The notes under the pieces were generated by a model, which was given only the letters and a program-made list of their open reading frames with translations, was not told where the DNA came from and did not search any database. The translations under genes were made by a program, and so were the position numbers. This document shows positions 50,724 to 59,278 of a stretch of DNA of 64,000 nucleotides, piece after piece. The first letter of the stretch is position 1. Every line of letters starts with the position of its first letter. The stretch covers positions 1-64,000 of the forward strand of contig NZ_AUEQ01000015.1 in NCBI RefSeq assembly GCF_000426065.1, given 5' to 3'. The DNA comes from Mycobacterium sp. URHD0025 (GTDB lineage Bacteria > Actinomycetota > Actinomycetes > Mycobacteriales > Mycobacteriaceae).

Positions 50724-51887
50724 TTACTTATTCGCCAGCTCGGCGGCCTTGTCGGCACCGGCGTCCATGGTTTCGGCCTGGATCACCAGGGGGTGGTTGG
50801 CCTCGGCCAGGATGCGGCGGCCCTCTTCGACGTTGTTGCCGTCCAGGCGGACGACGAGCGGCTTGTTGGCCTCGTCACCGAGGATCTGCAGTGCCTGCAC
50901 GATGCCGTTGGCCACCGCGTCACACGCGGTGATACCGCCGAACACGTTGACGAACACGCTCTTGACCTGGCTGTCGTTGAGGATGACGTCCAGACCCGCG
51001 GCCATCACGGCTGCCGAAGCGCCACCGCCGATGTCGAGGAAGTTGGCCGGCTTCACGCCGCCGTGCTTCTCGCCCGCGTAGGCGACCACGTCCAGCGTCG
51101 ACATGACCAGACCGGCACCGTTACCGATGATGCCGACGGCGCCGTCGAGCTTGACGTAGTTGAGGTCGTTCTCCTTGGCCTTGAGCTCCAGAGGATCGGT
51201 CGCGTCCTTGTCCTCGAACTCGGCGTGGCCGGGCTGACGGAAGTCGGCGTTCTCGTCCAGGGTGACCTTGCCGTCCAGGGCCAGGATCTGATCGTCGGGC
51301 GTGCGCACCAACGGGTTGACCTCGACCAGGGTGGCGTCCTCACCGACGAAGACCTCCCACAGCTTCTGGATGGTCACCGCGGCAGCGTCGAGCACCTCGG
51401 CGGGCAGCTTGCCCTTCTCGGCGATCTCACGAGCCAGCGCCAAGTCGACACCCTTGACGGCGTCGACGGGCACCTTGGCCAGAGCGTCGGGGTTCTCCTC
51501 GGCGGTTACTTCGATCTCCACGCCGCCCTCGACCGAGCACATGGCGAGGTAGGTGCGGTTGGCGCGATCGAGCAGGAAAGAGATGTAGTACTCCTCGGCG
51601 ATGTCGCTCGCCTCGGCAACCAGCAACTTTTTGACGACGTGACCCTTGATGTCGAGACCAAGGATGTTCTGCGCGTGCGTCAGGGCGTCATCGGCGGTGG
51701 CTGCGTACTTCACGCCGCCGGCCTTGCCGCGGCCGCCGACCTTCACCTGCGCCTTGATCATCACGGGCTTGCCGATTTCGGTGGCGATCGCCTTGGCGTC
51801 CTCCGCCGAGTCGGTCACCCGGCCCGGGGTTGTGGGGACGTTGTGCTTGGCGAACAGCTCTTTCGCCTGATATTCGAAGAGATCCAT
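50724..51887 (-). CDS. sucC: Succinyl-CoA synthetase beta subunit
   Basis: ATP-grasp subunit, 387 aa: MDLFEYQAKELFAKHNVPTT, MIKAQVKVGGRGKAGGVK, EVNPLVRTPDDQILALDGK and the C-terminal CoA ligase domain with FLDIGGGASAAVMAAGL and VNVFGGITACDAVANGIV. First gene of sucCD. A CRP-like site lies 162 bases upstream in the region shared with the divergent M23 peptidase gene. Confidence 0.98.
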   Translation of the reverse strand: MDLFEYQAKELFAKHNVPTTPGRVTDSAEDAKAIATEIGKPVMIKAQVKVGGRGKAGGVKYAATADDALTHAQNILGLDIKGHVVKKLLVAEASDIAEEYYISFLLDRANRTYLAMCSVEGGVEIEVTAEENPDALAKVPVDAVKGVDLALAREIAEKGKLPAEVLDAAAVTIQKLWEVFVGEDATLVEVNPLVRTPDDQILALDGKVTLDENADFRQPGHAEFEDKDATDPLELKAKENDLNYVKLDGAVGIIGNGAGLVMSTLDVVAYAGEKHGGVKPANFLDIGGGASAAVMAAGLDVILNDSQVKSVFVNVFGGITACDAVANGIVQALQILGDEANKPLVVRLDGNNVEEGRRILAEANHPLVIQAETMDAGADKAAELANK

Positions 51888-52048
51888 GTGCTTCCTAGAT
51901 AGGCGTGGTCTGTCTGCTTCGGCTTCGAACGCGCTTCGAAGCTGCCCTGTCCGGTACCTTTGGACGGGCCCGGGGGAACTTTATCCATCCCCCAGTGATG
52001 GATTGGCACCGCCTCCTGCTCATGTGGTAGATCTCACCGCGTGCGGGA

Positions 52049-52064
52049 GGTGATACGGATCACA
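52049..52064. promoter_or_regulatory. Candidate CRP site between sucC and the M23 peptidase gene
   Basis: GGTGATACGGATCACA matches the TGTGA-N6-TCACA consensus at nine of ten positions. It sits 107 bases before the M23 start and 162 bases before sucC, so it could act on either. A cell-wall hydrolase and a TCA enzyme both fit the known breadth of the mycobacterial CRP regulon. Confidence 0.5.
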
Positions 52065-52170
52065 TTCCGACGCGGAATAGACCCATAAGTTGCCACCATC
52101 ATTGGGATTTGGTTAACGTGCCTCTGGTCCAGATAACGTTCAGGTCACGACGAAGAAGGATTCTCGAGTC

Positions 52171-53286
52171 TTGCCGCAGCATCGTTCGTCCGCAGCCCCA
52201 CGAGGGGTGACGACGGACGCGCGCCGCCGGAGGCGCCGTGTTTCGCCTGACGAGCTGGACGCCGCCGAGGTCACCGACGTCATCCCCTTCAGCGCTTTCG
52301 AAGCCTTCGACGACCGTGCCGGACTGGTTGAGCGCGAGTCGGATGACCGCGAATCCGTCGTGATCTACGCCGCAGAACTCGATGACATGGACGACACCGA
52401 CGACCTGGTGCCCGTCCGTCTCGCCGTACCTTCACGCTTCCGGCCTGACACCGAGGGCGAGCGCCGCCCGTCGTCCGCGCGCAGCACGCGGAATTCCACG
52501 TACGCCTACCGCGACAGCCACACCGATGTGAGTGACGGCATGGCCGCCACCGACGTCATCGACATGGCGGGCCGCCGTGGTGCGCACCGCAAGGAGCACG
52601 CCGGCGCCGTCAAGAGCCGCCTGATGATCGCCGCCATGGCCGCGGGTGCCACCGCCGCGGGCGCCTACTCGTTGGGCAACCCGACCGAAACCCACGCCGA
52701 CGACACGATCCTGGCCTCGGAGGGCACCCACGTCGAAGGCGCGTCCGTCACCGGCTCGGTGGACGGCATGCAGATCGTCTCGGTCTCCTCGACCGCCGAT
52801 ACCTCGGTGCATGCCGAGGAGATCACCAAGGCCGCCGCCTTCGCGCAGGAACGTGCCGAGCGCGAGGCCCGGCTGTCCCGCCCGCTGTTCGTCATGCCCA
52901 CGAAGGGCTATGTCTGGACTTCCAACTTCGGTTACCGGTGGGGCGTGCTGCACGCCGGCATCGACCTGGCGAGCCCGATCGGCACCCCGATCGTGGCGGT
53001 CTCCGACGGCGTCGTGATCGCCGCGGGCCCGACCGCGGGCTACGGCGCCTGGGTCAAGCTGCGCCACGCCGATGGCACCGTCACGCTCTACGGCCACATC
53101 AACACCTGGCTCGTCAGCGAGGGTGACCGGGTGATGGCCGGCGATCAGATCGCGACGGTCGGCAACCGGGGTTATTCGACCGGCCCCCACCTGCATTTCG
53201 AAGTTCTGCAGAACGGTACGAGCCGCATCGATCCGGTGCCCTGGCTGAACAAGAGAGGTCTCAGCGTCGGCAGCTATGTTGGCTGA
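52171..53286 (+). CDS. M23-family metalloendopeptidase (Rv0950c-like)
   Basis: Peptidoglycan endopeptidase of the LytM type, 371 aa. A charged cytoplasmic N-terminus (1-145) precedes one membrane or signal segment (SRLMIAAMAAGATAAGAYSLG, about 150-170) and a short helix (EITKAAAFAQERAEREARL). The M23 domain (about 245-360) has zinc ligands His261 and Asp265 (HAGIDLA) and HLHFEV (340-345), all present, so it should be active. Start is TTG at 52171 with AGAAGGA upstream. The next gene begins immediately after its stop. Confidence 0.9.
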   Translation: MPQHRSSAAPRGVTTDARRRRRRVSPDELDAAEVTDVIPFSAFEAFDDRAGLVERESDDRESVVIYAAELDDMDDTDDLVPVRLAVPSRFRPDTEGERRPSSARSTRNSTYAYRDSHTDVSDGMAATDVIDMAGRRGAHRKEHAGAVKSRLMIAAMAAGATAAGAYSLGNPTETHADDTILASEGTHVEGASVTGSVDGMQIVSVSSTADTSVHAEEITKAAAFAQERAEREARLSRPLFVMPTKGYVWTSNFGYRWGVLHAGIDLASPIGTPIVAVSDGVVIAAGPTAGYGAWVKLRHADGTVTLYGHINTWLVSEGDRVMAGDQIATVGNRGYSTGPHLHFEVLQNGTSRIDPVPWLNKRGLSVGSYVG

Positions 53287-53985
53287 GTGAGCGACGACGA
53301 GCAGTTGGCGGCCGATCACCTCGACGAAGACGACGACCGCACCCGCATCATCCGGCGCCAGCCGCAGGACCCGGTGTCCAAGCCTGTGCCGGTCGGTGAC
53401 GAGCCCCACACCAGCATCATCCGGCGTCATCCCACGGGCGCGATTCCCACCGCAGCCGACGCGGAACCCCAGACCAGCCTGATCCCCGGTTCCACCGGCG
53501 GCTTCGGCAGCTCCGGCAGCGATGCCCAGACGGGCCTCATCGGCCCCGCGGACGACGCCGGCACGAGCTACGTGCCGCGTGCCCGGCCCGTGATCATTCC
53601 CCGCGCCTCCCACGGCATCAATCCCCGCACGTCCATCGTGGCGGCCACCTTCGCGATCCTCAGCGGGTGGGCGACCGGCGTCATCGCCACCGATCTGATC
53701 GCCGGCTGGTGGCGCACCGACCGATTGTTCTGCGTGGCCATCGGTTTCCTGGCGGCGATCTCGGCTGCAGCAACCATCGGCGGGCTCATCGCATTGTTGC
53801 TGCGGCGCCGGATGGGCCGGCTGCTGGTTATCGTCGGCGCCGTCATCGGCCTGCTGATCTTCGCCAGTCTGTTCATCGCCGGGGCCCGGCTTCATCCGGT
53901 CGTCTACGCGATGCCGGTGCTTCCGCTGACCGCCATCCTGTTCACGATGCTGCCCGCGACCGGGCGGTGGAGTGCGCGGAGATAA
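53287..53985 (+). CDS. Membrane protein of unknown function, 232 aa
   Basis: Hydrophilic N-terminus (about 1-110) with repeated RxxxIIRR and TSLIPG/TGLIGP-like words, then four membrane segments between about 115 and 225 (SIVAATFAILSGWATGVIAT, LFCVAIGFLAAISAAATIGG, LLVIVGAVIGLLIFASLFIAG, YAMPVLPLTAILFTMLP). No known domain. The GTG start follows the M23 stop directly, so the two are probably translated together and may share a cell-wall role. The repeated I-I-R-R and T-x-I elements resemble kinase-substrate Thr patterns, which is speculative. Confidence 0.72.
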   Translation: MSDDEQLAADHLDEDDDRTRIIRRQPQDPVSKPVPVGDEPHTSIIRRHPTGAIPTAADAEPQTSLIPGSTGGFGSSGSDAQTGLIGPADDAGTSYVPRARPVIIPRASHGINPRTSIVAATFAILSGWATGVIATDLIAGWWRTDRLFCVAIGFLAAISAAATIGGLIALLLRRRMGRLLVIVGAVIGLLIFASLFIAGARLHPVVYAMPVLPLTAILFTMLPATGRWSARR

Positions 53986-54124
53986 GCGGACTCAAGTGGT
54001 GTCGGGGTGGTTCACAGCTTCCGGTCAGACTGAGCCAAACCGTCGACCCGCATTCGGGGCCCGCGTGTACTAGGGCGGATTCGCGTGTGTGCACACGCAA
54101 TGACCCCTTCGGAGGCCCGCCGCC

Positions 54125-55084
54125 ATGTTCAACCGCTTGTTGCGCACCGCCTTTGCGCTCACCCTCGTCGCCACGGCGATCTCCTGCAGCAGCAACGACG
54201 ACAACGCCGAGGGCTACACGCTGCGTGTCGGCGCGACGTCGGTCACCGGGACTCCCGCGGGCTCGCTGGGCTGGGGCGACAAGCAGGGCATCCTCACCGA
54301 ACAGCTGAAATCCGCGGGCGTCGGCAAGATCGAATACTCGTTCTTCCAGTCCGGCAGCGATGTCGCCTCGGCCCTGTTCGCCGGCGCCATCGACGTCGCC
54401 GCCATCGGTGATAACCCCGCCCTGCGGGCCCGCAGCAGAGACCCGAAAGTCGTGCTGCTGTCCCTGGATTCGATCAACGGCGACGCCTGGCTGGTGGGCG
54501 CGAAGGGCGGGCCCACCGAGATCAAAGGCCTGGTCGGCAAGGACATCACCGCCCCGCAGGGCACCATCCGCGACCGGGCTGCCCGCCAGCTCATCGACGC
54601 CGCGGGCCTGACCGGCCAGATCCACGTGCGCGACGTGCCGACACCCGAGTCCATCGCCGGGTTGAGTTCCGGCAAGATCGACGCGGCCATCCTGACCGGG
54701 GCCAGCGCGGCCGAGCTCGAATCCAAGGGCTTCCCGATCATCGACAGCCTGTCGCGGCACGGCTTCGGCAGCACTGGTACGAACATCGCCCTCACCTCGT
54801 TCACCGACGCCCATCCGGAGTTCATCGGGGCCTGGCAAGAGGCGGTCACCGCCGTCAACCGCGACATCACCGAGAACTTCGACGACTATCTGGCCTGGGT
54901 CGCCCAGACCGATGACACGGACCTGAAGTTCGTGCAGAAGTCCACGCAGGCAGACGAGTTCAACACCGAACCGTTCCCGCAGGTCGGTGTGGATCAACTC
55001 GAGGCCGCCTACAAGTTCCTCAACGCCGACGGTTCGTTCGACAACCAATACTCAGTCCGGGAATGGGCCGGAGCCAAGTCGTGA
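54125..55084 (+). CDS. ABC transporter substrate-binding lipoprotein (SsuA-like)
   Basis: 319 aa. Lipobox ATAISC (Cys21), then a periplasmic binding fold of the sulfonate/nitrate/taurine (SsuA/TauA) class: LRVGATSVTGTPAG, FFQSGSDVASALFAGAIDVAAIGDNPALRA, APQGTIRDRAARQL, LSSGKIDAAILTG. First gene of a five-gene operon with permease, ATPase, flavoprotein and ferredoxin. The ligand is presumably a small organosulfur or related anion; exact identity unknown. The 139-base leader holds a short GCGTGTG/CACACGC dyad but no riboswitch I can recognise. Confidence 0.85.
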   Translation: MFNRLLRTAFALTLVATAISCSSNDDNAEGYTLRVGATSVTGTPAGSLGWGDKQGILTEQLKSAGVGKIEYSFFQSGSDVASALFAGAIDVAAIGDNPALRARSRDPKVVLLSLDSINGDAWLVGAKGGPTEIKGLVGKDITAPQGTIRDRAARQLIDAAGLTGQIHVRDVPTPESIAGLSSGKIDAAILTGASAAELESKGFPIIDSLSRHGFGSTGTNIALTSFTDAHPEFIGAWQEAVTAVNRDITENFDDYLAWVAQTDDTDLKFVQKSTQADEFNTEPFPQVGVDQLEAAYKFLNADGSFDNQYSVREWAGAKS

Positions 55085-55959
55085 CCGCAGCCGTCACCGC
55101 GGCGGAGGCGGTCCGAGCAGCGGCCCCACACCCGGAACTGATCGAGGTCGTCGGGGGCCGCAGCCGACGAAAAGGCCTGTGGACGCGCATTCCCCGGCCG
55201 GTGCGCCGGCTGATGAGCCCGGCCCTGATCTTGGCCGCCTGGACCATCGGCTCGACGACGGGGCTCCTCAACACCGACCTGTTCCCGCCGCCGACCGAGG
55301 TCGCATCCACCGCGTGGCGACTGCTCGGGGACGGTCAGCTCGCCACTCACGTCGGCGCCTCGGCCGTCCGGGTGCTGACCGGCACGGTGCTGGGCATCGT
55401 GATCGGCGTCCTGCTCGCAGTCGTGGCCGGACTGACCCGCACGGGCGAGGACCTGCTCGACTGGACCATGCAGATCCTCAAAGCGGTACCGAATTTCGCG
55501 TTGACCCCGCTCCTGATCATTTGGATGGGAATCGGTGAGGGTCCCAAGATCGTGTTGATCACCACTGGTGTGGCGATAGCCATCTACATCAACACCTACT
55601 CGGGTATCCGCGGCGTGGACCGGCAGCTCGTCGAGATGGCGCAAACCTTGGAAGCGCCCCGCCACACCTTGATCGCCCAGGTGATCCTGCCCGGGGCGAT
55701 GCCGAATTTCCTTGTCGGCCTGCGGCTCGGACTATCCAGCGCGTGGCTGAGCCTGATCTTCGCCGAGATGATCAACACCACGCAGGGCATCGGCTACCTG
55801 ATGTCACGGGCCCAGACCAACCTGCAGTTCGATGTCTCGCTGCTGGTGATCGTCATCTACGCGGTCGCGGGTCTGCTGTCCTACACCCTGGTGCGGTTTT
55901 TGGAGCGGCTATTGCTGTCCTGGCGCAACGGATTCGAGGGTCTCGGAGCCCCGGCATGA
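55081..55959 (+). CDS. ABC transporter permease (SsuC-like)
   Basis: 292 aa from a GTG overlapping the previous stop (GTGA). Six or so membrane segments; the EAA loop typical of binding-protein-dependent permeases is DRQLVEMAQTLEAPRHTLIAQVILPGAMPNFLVGLRLGLS. Partner of the preceding binding protein and following ATPase. A longer frame from 55063 exists but lies inside the previous gene. Confidence 0.88.
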   Translation: MTAAVTAAEAVRAAAPHPELIEVVGGRSRRKGLWTRIPRPVRRLMSPALILAAWTIGSTTGLLNTDLFPPPTEVASTAWRLLGDGQLATHVGASAVRVLTGTVLGIVIGVLLAVVAGLTRTGEDLLDWTMQILKAVPNFALTPLLIIWMGIGEGPKIVLITTGVAIAIYINTYSGIRGVDRQLVEMAQTLEAPRHTLIAQVILPGAMPNFLVGLRLGLSSAWLSLIFAEMINTTQGIGYLMSRAQTNLQFDVSLLVIVIYAVAGLLSYTLVRFLERLLLSWRNGFEGLGAPA

Positions 55960-56693
55960 GTTCAACTGTGGTCGACGTGCACGGCCTCACCCGGGCTTTC
56001 GGCGACCAGCAGGTGCTCGAGGATCTCGAATTGCAGATCGCCGACGGCGAATTCGTCGCGATGCTGGGCCGGTCCGGTTCCGGCAAGAGCACCCTGCTGC
56101 GCGTCCTGGCCGGTCTCGACGATCAGGTCACCGGGTCGGTGCGGGTGCCCCGCTCCCGGGCCGTGGTGTTTCAGAACCCGCGGTTGCTGCCGTGGCGGCG
56201 GGCGCTGGCCAACGTGACCTTCGCGCTGCGTGACGCCGGACCGGACGCGCCCAGCCAGACTGCCCGCGGGCGCGCCGCACTCGAGGAAGTGGGTCTGACG
56301 GACAAAATCCGAGCCTGGCCGTTGTCTCTGTCCGGCGGTGAGGCGCAACGGGTTTCACTGGCCCGCGCGCTCGTCCGCGAACCCGACCTTCTGCTGCTCG
56401 ACGAACCGTTCGGCGCACTCGATGCACTGACCCGGCTCAAGATGTACGGGCTGCTGCACGAACTGTGGTCCCGCAGGCACATGGCGGTCCTGCACGTCAC
56501 CCATGACGTCGACGAGGCGATCCTGCTGGCCGACCGGGTTGTGGTGCTCTCGGGTGGACGGGTCTCGCTAGACCGCCGCGTCGAATTGCCCTTTCCCCGC
56601 ACCCGCAGCGACGACGGCTTCGATGACCTGCGCCGTGCGCTGCTGTCCGAACTCGGCGTCCGAGAGGAAGTAGGCCATGACCGATCCCGCTGA
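55956..56693 (+). CDS. ABC transporter ATP-binding protein (SsuB-like)
   Basis: 245 aa from the ATG at 55956 (4-base overlap with the permease). Walker A MLGRSGSGKSTLLRVLAG, Q-loop VVFQNPRLLPWRR, signature LSGGEAQRVSLARAL, Walker B LLLLDEPFGALDALTRLKM, H-loop LHVTHDVDEA. Matches nitrate/sulfonate/taurine-type ATPases. The end overlaps the flavoprotein start by 17 bases. Confidence 0.9.
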   Translation: MSSTVVDVHGLTRAFGDQQVLEDLELQIADGEFVAMLGRSGSGKSTLLRVLAGLDDQVTGSVRVPRSRAVVFQNPRLLPWRRALANVTFALRDAGPDAPSQTARGRAALEEVGLTDKIRAWPLSLSGGEAQRVSLARALVREPDLLLLDEPFGALDALTRLKMYGLLHELWSRRHMAVLHVTHDVDEAILLADRVVVLSGGRVSLDRRVELPFPRTRSDDGFDDLRRALLSELGVREEVGHDRSR

Positions 56694-58269
56694 CCTCGAG
56701 GCGTACCGCACCGACGTCCTGGTGATCGGCGGCGGACCCGCAGCCACCTGGGCGGCCATTTCCGCCAGCGAGTCCGGTGCCCGGGTCATCCTGGTGGACA
56801 AGGGCTATTGCGGCACCAGTGGTGCCACCGCCGCCGGCGGCAACAACCTGTGGGCGATCGGGCCAGGGCCGCGACGCGAGGATTCCGTGCGCGAGCGGGA
56901 GTTGGCGGCAGGACGGATCACCGATTCCGAGTGGATGTTTCGGGTGCTGGCCACATCGTGGGACCGCCTCGAGCACCTTTCGCAATGGGGTTATCCGTTC
57001 CCGGTCGGCAGCGACGGCCGTGAGATGCGCAGCAGCCTGCAGGGTCCGGAGTACATGCGCCGCATGCGTCGCAAGGCGCATCGCAGCGGCGTGCGCGTCC
57101 TCGATCACCACCCGGCGCTGGAGCTGACCGCCGACCGCGACGGCGTCATCAACGGCGCCACCGGTATCGCCCGTCAAGACGGCGGACGCCCATGGCAGAT
57201 CTCCGCGGGCGCCGTCGTGCTGGCCACCGGCGGAACCGCCTTCCTGTCCGGAACATTCGGCACCAACGTCGATACCGGCGAAGGCCTGCTGATGGCCGCC
57301 GAGCACGGAGCACACCTGTCCGGCATGGAGTTCTGCACCGCCTACGCGCTGGCCCCTGAATGGGGTGTGCACACCAAAGGCCGAATGCTGCAGTGGGGCA
57401 GCTTCTATGACGAGCACGGGCGTCCTTTCACCACCCAGCGGGGACTGAGCGGACGCCAGGACGCCCAGCGGGCGCTGACCCGAGGTGAGCGGGTGTTCGC
57501 CCGGCTGGATCGGGCACCGGAGCACATCCGCCAGACCATGCGGGATGCTCAGCCGAATTACTTCCTTCCGTTGGACAAGGCCGGCATCGACCCGTTCACG
57601 ACGGCCTATCCGGTCCGGATGGTCTACGAGGGTTCCGTGCGCGGCACCGGCGGCCTTCGACTCACCGGACCCGATTGTGCGACATCGGTTCCCGGCCTTT
57701 ACGCGGCAGGCGATGCGGCGACCCGCGAACTCATCACCGGCTCATTGTCCGGCGGTGGCAGCCGCAACGGGTCGTGGGCCATCGCCTCTGGCACCTTCGC
57801 CGGTCGCGGTGCCGCCGAGTTCAGCCGCCGTCACCGCGGGCAGGTGACTGAGCCTGCCGGGACGGTCCCGCGCTCGCGCCCGGGCGCACCCACCGTCGAG
57901 GAGGTGGTGGCCGTCGCGCAGTCGCATGTCCTGCCGCCGCAGCGCAGCTATCTGAAATCCGAAGAGCGGCTTCAGGAGTCCGCCGAGGCGCTGGAGCGTG
58001 TCTGGCATGACATCGCCGACGGTCTTGCGCCGGTCCCCTCCCGCGATGTGTACAAGCAGCGTCAGGCGCAGGCCATGGTCGCGGTGGCGCGCTGGATCAC
58101 CGCGGCGTCACTGGCCCGACCCGAAAGCCGGGGTCTGCACCGCCGTGAGGACGTGCCCGAGTCCGATCACCGCTACGAGCACCGCATCCTCGTCGGCGGT
58201 CTCGACACGGTCTGGACCACACCCGACCCTGTCGCCCCGCAACTCCTCTCCTCGGAGGCCGTGGCGTGA
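56677..58269 (+). CDS. FAD-dependent oxidoreductase (fumarate reductase/APS reductase alpha-like)
   Basis: 530 aa. N-terminal FAD dinucleotide fold VLVIGGGPAATWAAISASESGARVILVDKG, GTSGATAAGGNN (FAD/substrate loop), TGEGLLMAAEHGAHLSGMEF, and near the end GLYAAGDAATRELITGSLSGGGSRNGSWAIASG, the family's FAD-contacting motif. The overall plan resembles fumarate reductase/succinate dehydrogenase flavoproteins and the alpha subunit of APS reductase. Partner ferredoxin follows in the operon. With an SsuABC-like importer it may reduce or oxidise an imported sulfur compound; substrate unknown. ATG with AGAGGAAG upstream. Confidence 0.8.
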   Translation: MTDPADLEAYRTDVLVIGGGPAATWAAISASESGARVILVDKGYCGTSGATAAGGNNLWAIGPGPRREDSVRERELAAGRITDSEWMFRVLATSWDRLEHLSQWGYPFPVGSDGREMRSSLQGPEYMRRMRRKAHRSGVRVLDHHPALELTADRDGVINGATGIARQDGGRPWQISAGAVVLATGGTAFLSGTFGTNVDTGEGLLMAAEHGAHLSGMEFCTAYALAPEWGVHTKGRMLQWGSFYDEHGRPFTTQRGLSGRQDAQRALTRGERVFARLDRAPEHIRQTMRDAQPNYFLPLDKAGIDPFTTAYPVRMVYEGSVRGTGGLRLTGPDCATSVPGLYAAGDAATRELITGSLSGGGSRNGSWAIASGTFAGRGAAEFSRRHRGQVTEPAGTVPRSRPGAPTVEEVVAVAQSHVLPPQRSYLKSEERLQESAEALERVWHDIADGLAPVPSRDVYKQRQAQAMVAVARWITAASLARPESRGLHRREDVPESDHRYEHRILVGGLDTVWTTPDPVAPQLLSSEAVA

Positions 58270-58703
58270 TCGAGATCGTCAGCGGATCCGCGTGCATCAA
58301 GTGCGATGTCTGCATCAAGGTGTGCCCCACCGATGTGTTCGACCGCGGTCCCGACGGATTGCCCGTCATCGCGCGCCAGTCCGACTGCCAGACCTGCTTC
58401 ATGTGCGAGGCCTACTGCCCCACCGATGCGCTCTACGTCTCGCCGGTTTCCACACCCGTGGGAGCCGATAGCCCACATGCTTCCGAATCGGCGGTCAGCG
58501 GCGCCGGCTTGCTCGGCGGATACCGGGCAATGGTCGGTTGGGGTGGTGGCCGCACGCCTGGTTCCCGCCTGGACCAGAACCGGGTTCTGGCCACGATTCC
58601 ACCCCTTGCCGAGCCGCGTCTGGGCGCGCCCGCCGTGTTGGCGGACGGGCCGTGGAACCATGGCGGACGCGAGACCTCACCGAAATCGACGTCAGGGTCG
58701 TGA
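58266..58703 (+). CDS. 2x[4Fe-4S] ferredoxin-like protein, APS reductase beta-like
   Basis: 145 aa; electron-transfer partner for the flavoprotein. Two clusters in the first 55 residues: Cys10, 13, 16, 20 (CIKCDVCIKVCP) and Cys41, 44, 47, 51 (CQTCFMCEAYCP). The remaining 90 residues are Gly/Pro/Ala rich with WGGGRTPGSRLDQNR, similar to C-terminal extensions that wrap partner subunits. GTG start overlaps the flavoprotein stop by 4 bases. A palindrome at 58689-58728 covers its stop codon. Confidence 0.85.
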   Translation: MIEIVSGSACIKCDVCIKVCPTDVFDRGPDGLPVIARQSDCQTCFMCEAYCPTDALYVSPVSTPVGADSPHASESAVSGAGLLGGYRAMVGWGGGRTPGSRLDQNRVLATIPPLAEPRLGAPAVLADGPWNHGGRETSPKSTSGS

Positions 58704-58728
58704 ATCTCAGGGTCAACGGCCCTGACGT
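58689..58728. repeat. Palindrome overlapping the ferredoxin stop codon
   Basis: Arms ACGTCAGGG (58689-58697) and CCCTGACGT (58720-58728) with internal GGGTCGTGAATCTCAGGGTC. Stop codon TGA 58701-58703 lies inside. Probable terminator; its CAGGGTCGT core recurs at 41780-41828. Confidence 0.65.
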
Positions 58729-58776
58729 AGATCTCGCGGTATTGCAGTGGCGCAGCCCGTCAGACATCCTTGACGC

Positions 58777-59247
58777 ATGCCTGACGCGCGCCAGGAACCT
58801 GGCAATCAGCGATTACTCCACGCGGCAACGGTTTTCGCCCGGCTGGCGCTGGCTCTCGCATTCCTGTCCGCCGTCGCCGACCGGTTCGGCCTGTGGGGTC
58901 CGGCGGGCACGCCGAATGTCGCCTGGGGCAACTTCGAGTCCTTCACCGCCTACGTTCACGTCCTGGCGCCCTACCTGACCGGTGGATTGCTGCACCTGAC
59001 GGCCTGGCTCGCGACGGTCGCCGAGGTCACCCTGGCCGTGGGATTGCTGTTGGGGGTCGGCCTCCGCTGGGTGTCATTCGGCAGCGCGGCGTTGCTGGCC
59101 GTCTTCGGTATCTCGATGTTCGTCTTCGCCGGCTTCGAAACACCGTTCAGCGCCTCTGTTTTCACCGCTGTCGCCGCGGCCCTGCTGCTCGGACTGGCGC
59201 CCGAAAACAGTCACATCTTTCGGCTGGACAAACTCGTCAGAGCCTGA
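58777..59247 (+). CDS. DoxX-like membrane protein
   Basis: 156 aa with four membrane segments: FARLALALAFLSAVADRFGLWG, TGGLLHLTAWLATVAEVTLAVGLLLGVG, FGSAALLAVFGISMFVFAG, VFTAVAAALLLGLA. Typical DoxX/SURF4-type four-helix protein; in mycobacteria some take part in redox stress resistance. GxxDRFGLWGPAG is a common motif of the subgroup. The ATG at 58777 follows the hairpin, so transcription may start here or read through. Confidence 0.8.
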   Translation: MPDARQEPGNQRLLHAATVFARLALALAFLSAVADRFGLWGPAGTPNVAWGNFESFTAYVHVLAPYLTGGLLHLTAWLATVAEVTLAVGLLLGVGLRWVSFGSAALLAVFGISMFVFAGFETPFSASVFTAVAAALLLGLAPENSHIFRLDKLVRA

Positions 59248-59278
59248 TGGCAGATTGATGCCCGCCGGCGCGTTCCGC

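Noticed and set aside
53986..54124. Riboswitch ahead of the SsuABC-like operon
   Set aside because: I compared it with the SAM-IV pattern I know and found no matching core; only a short GCGTGTG/CACACGC dyad is present.
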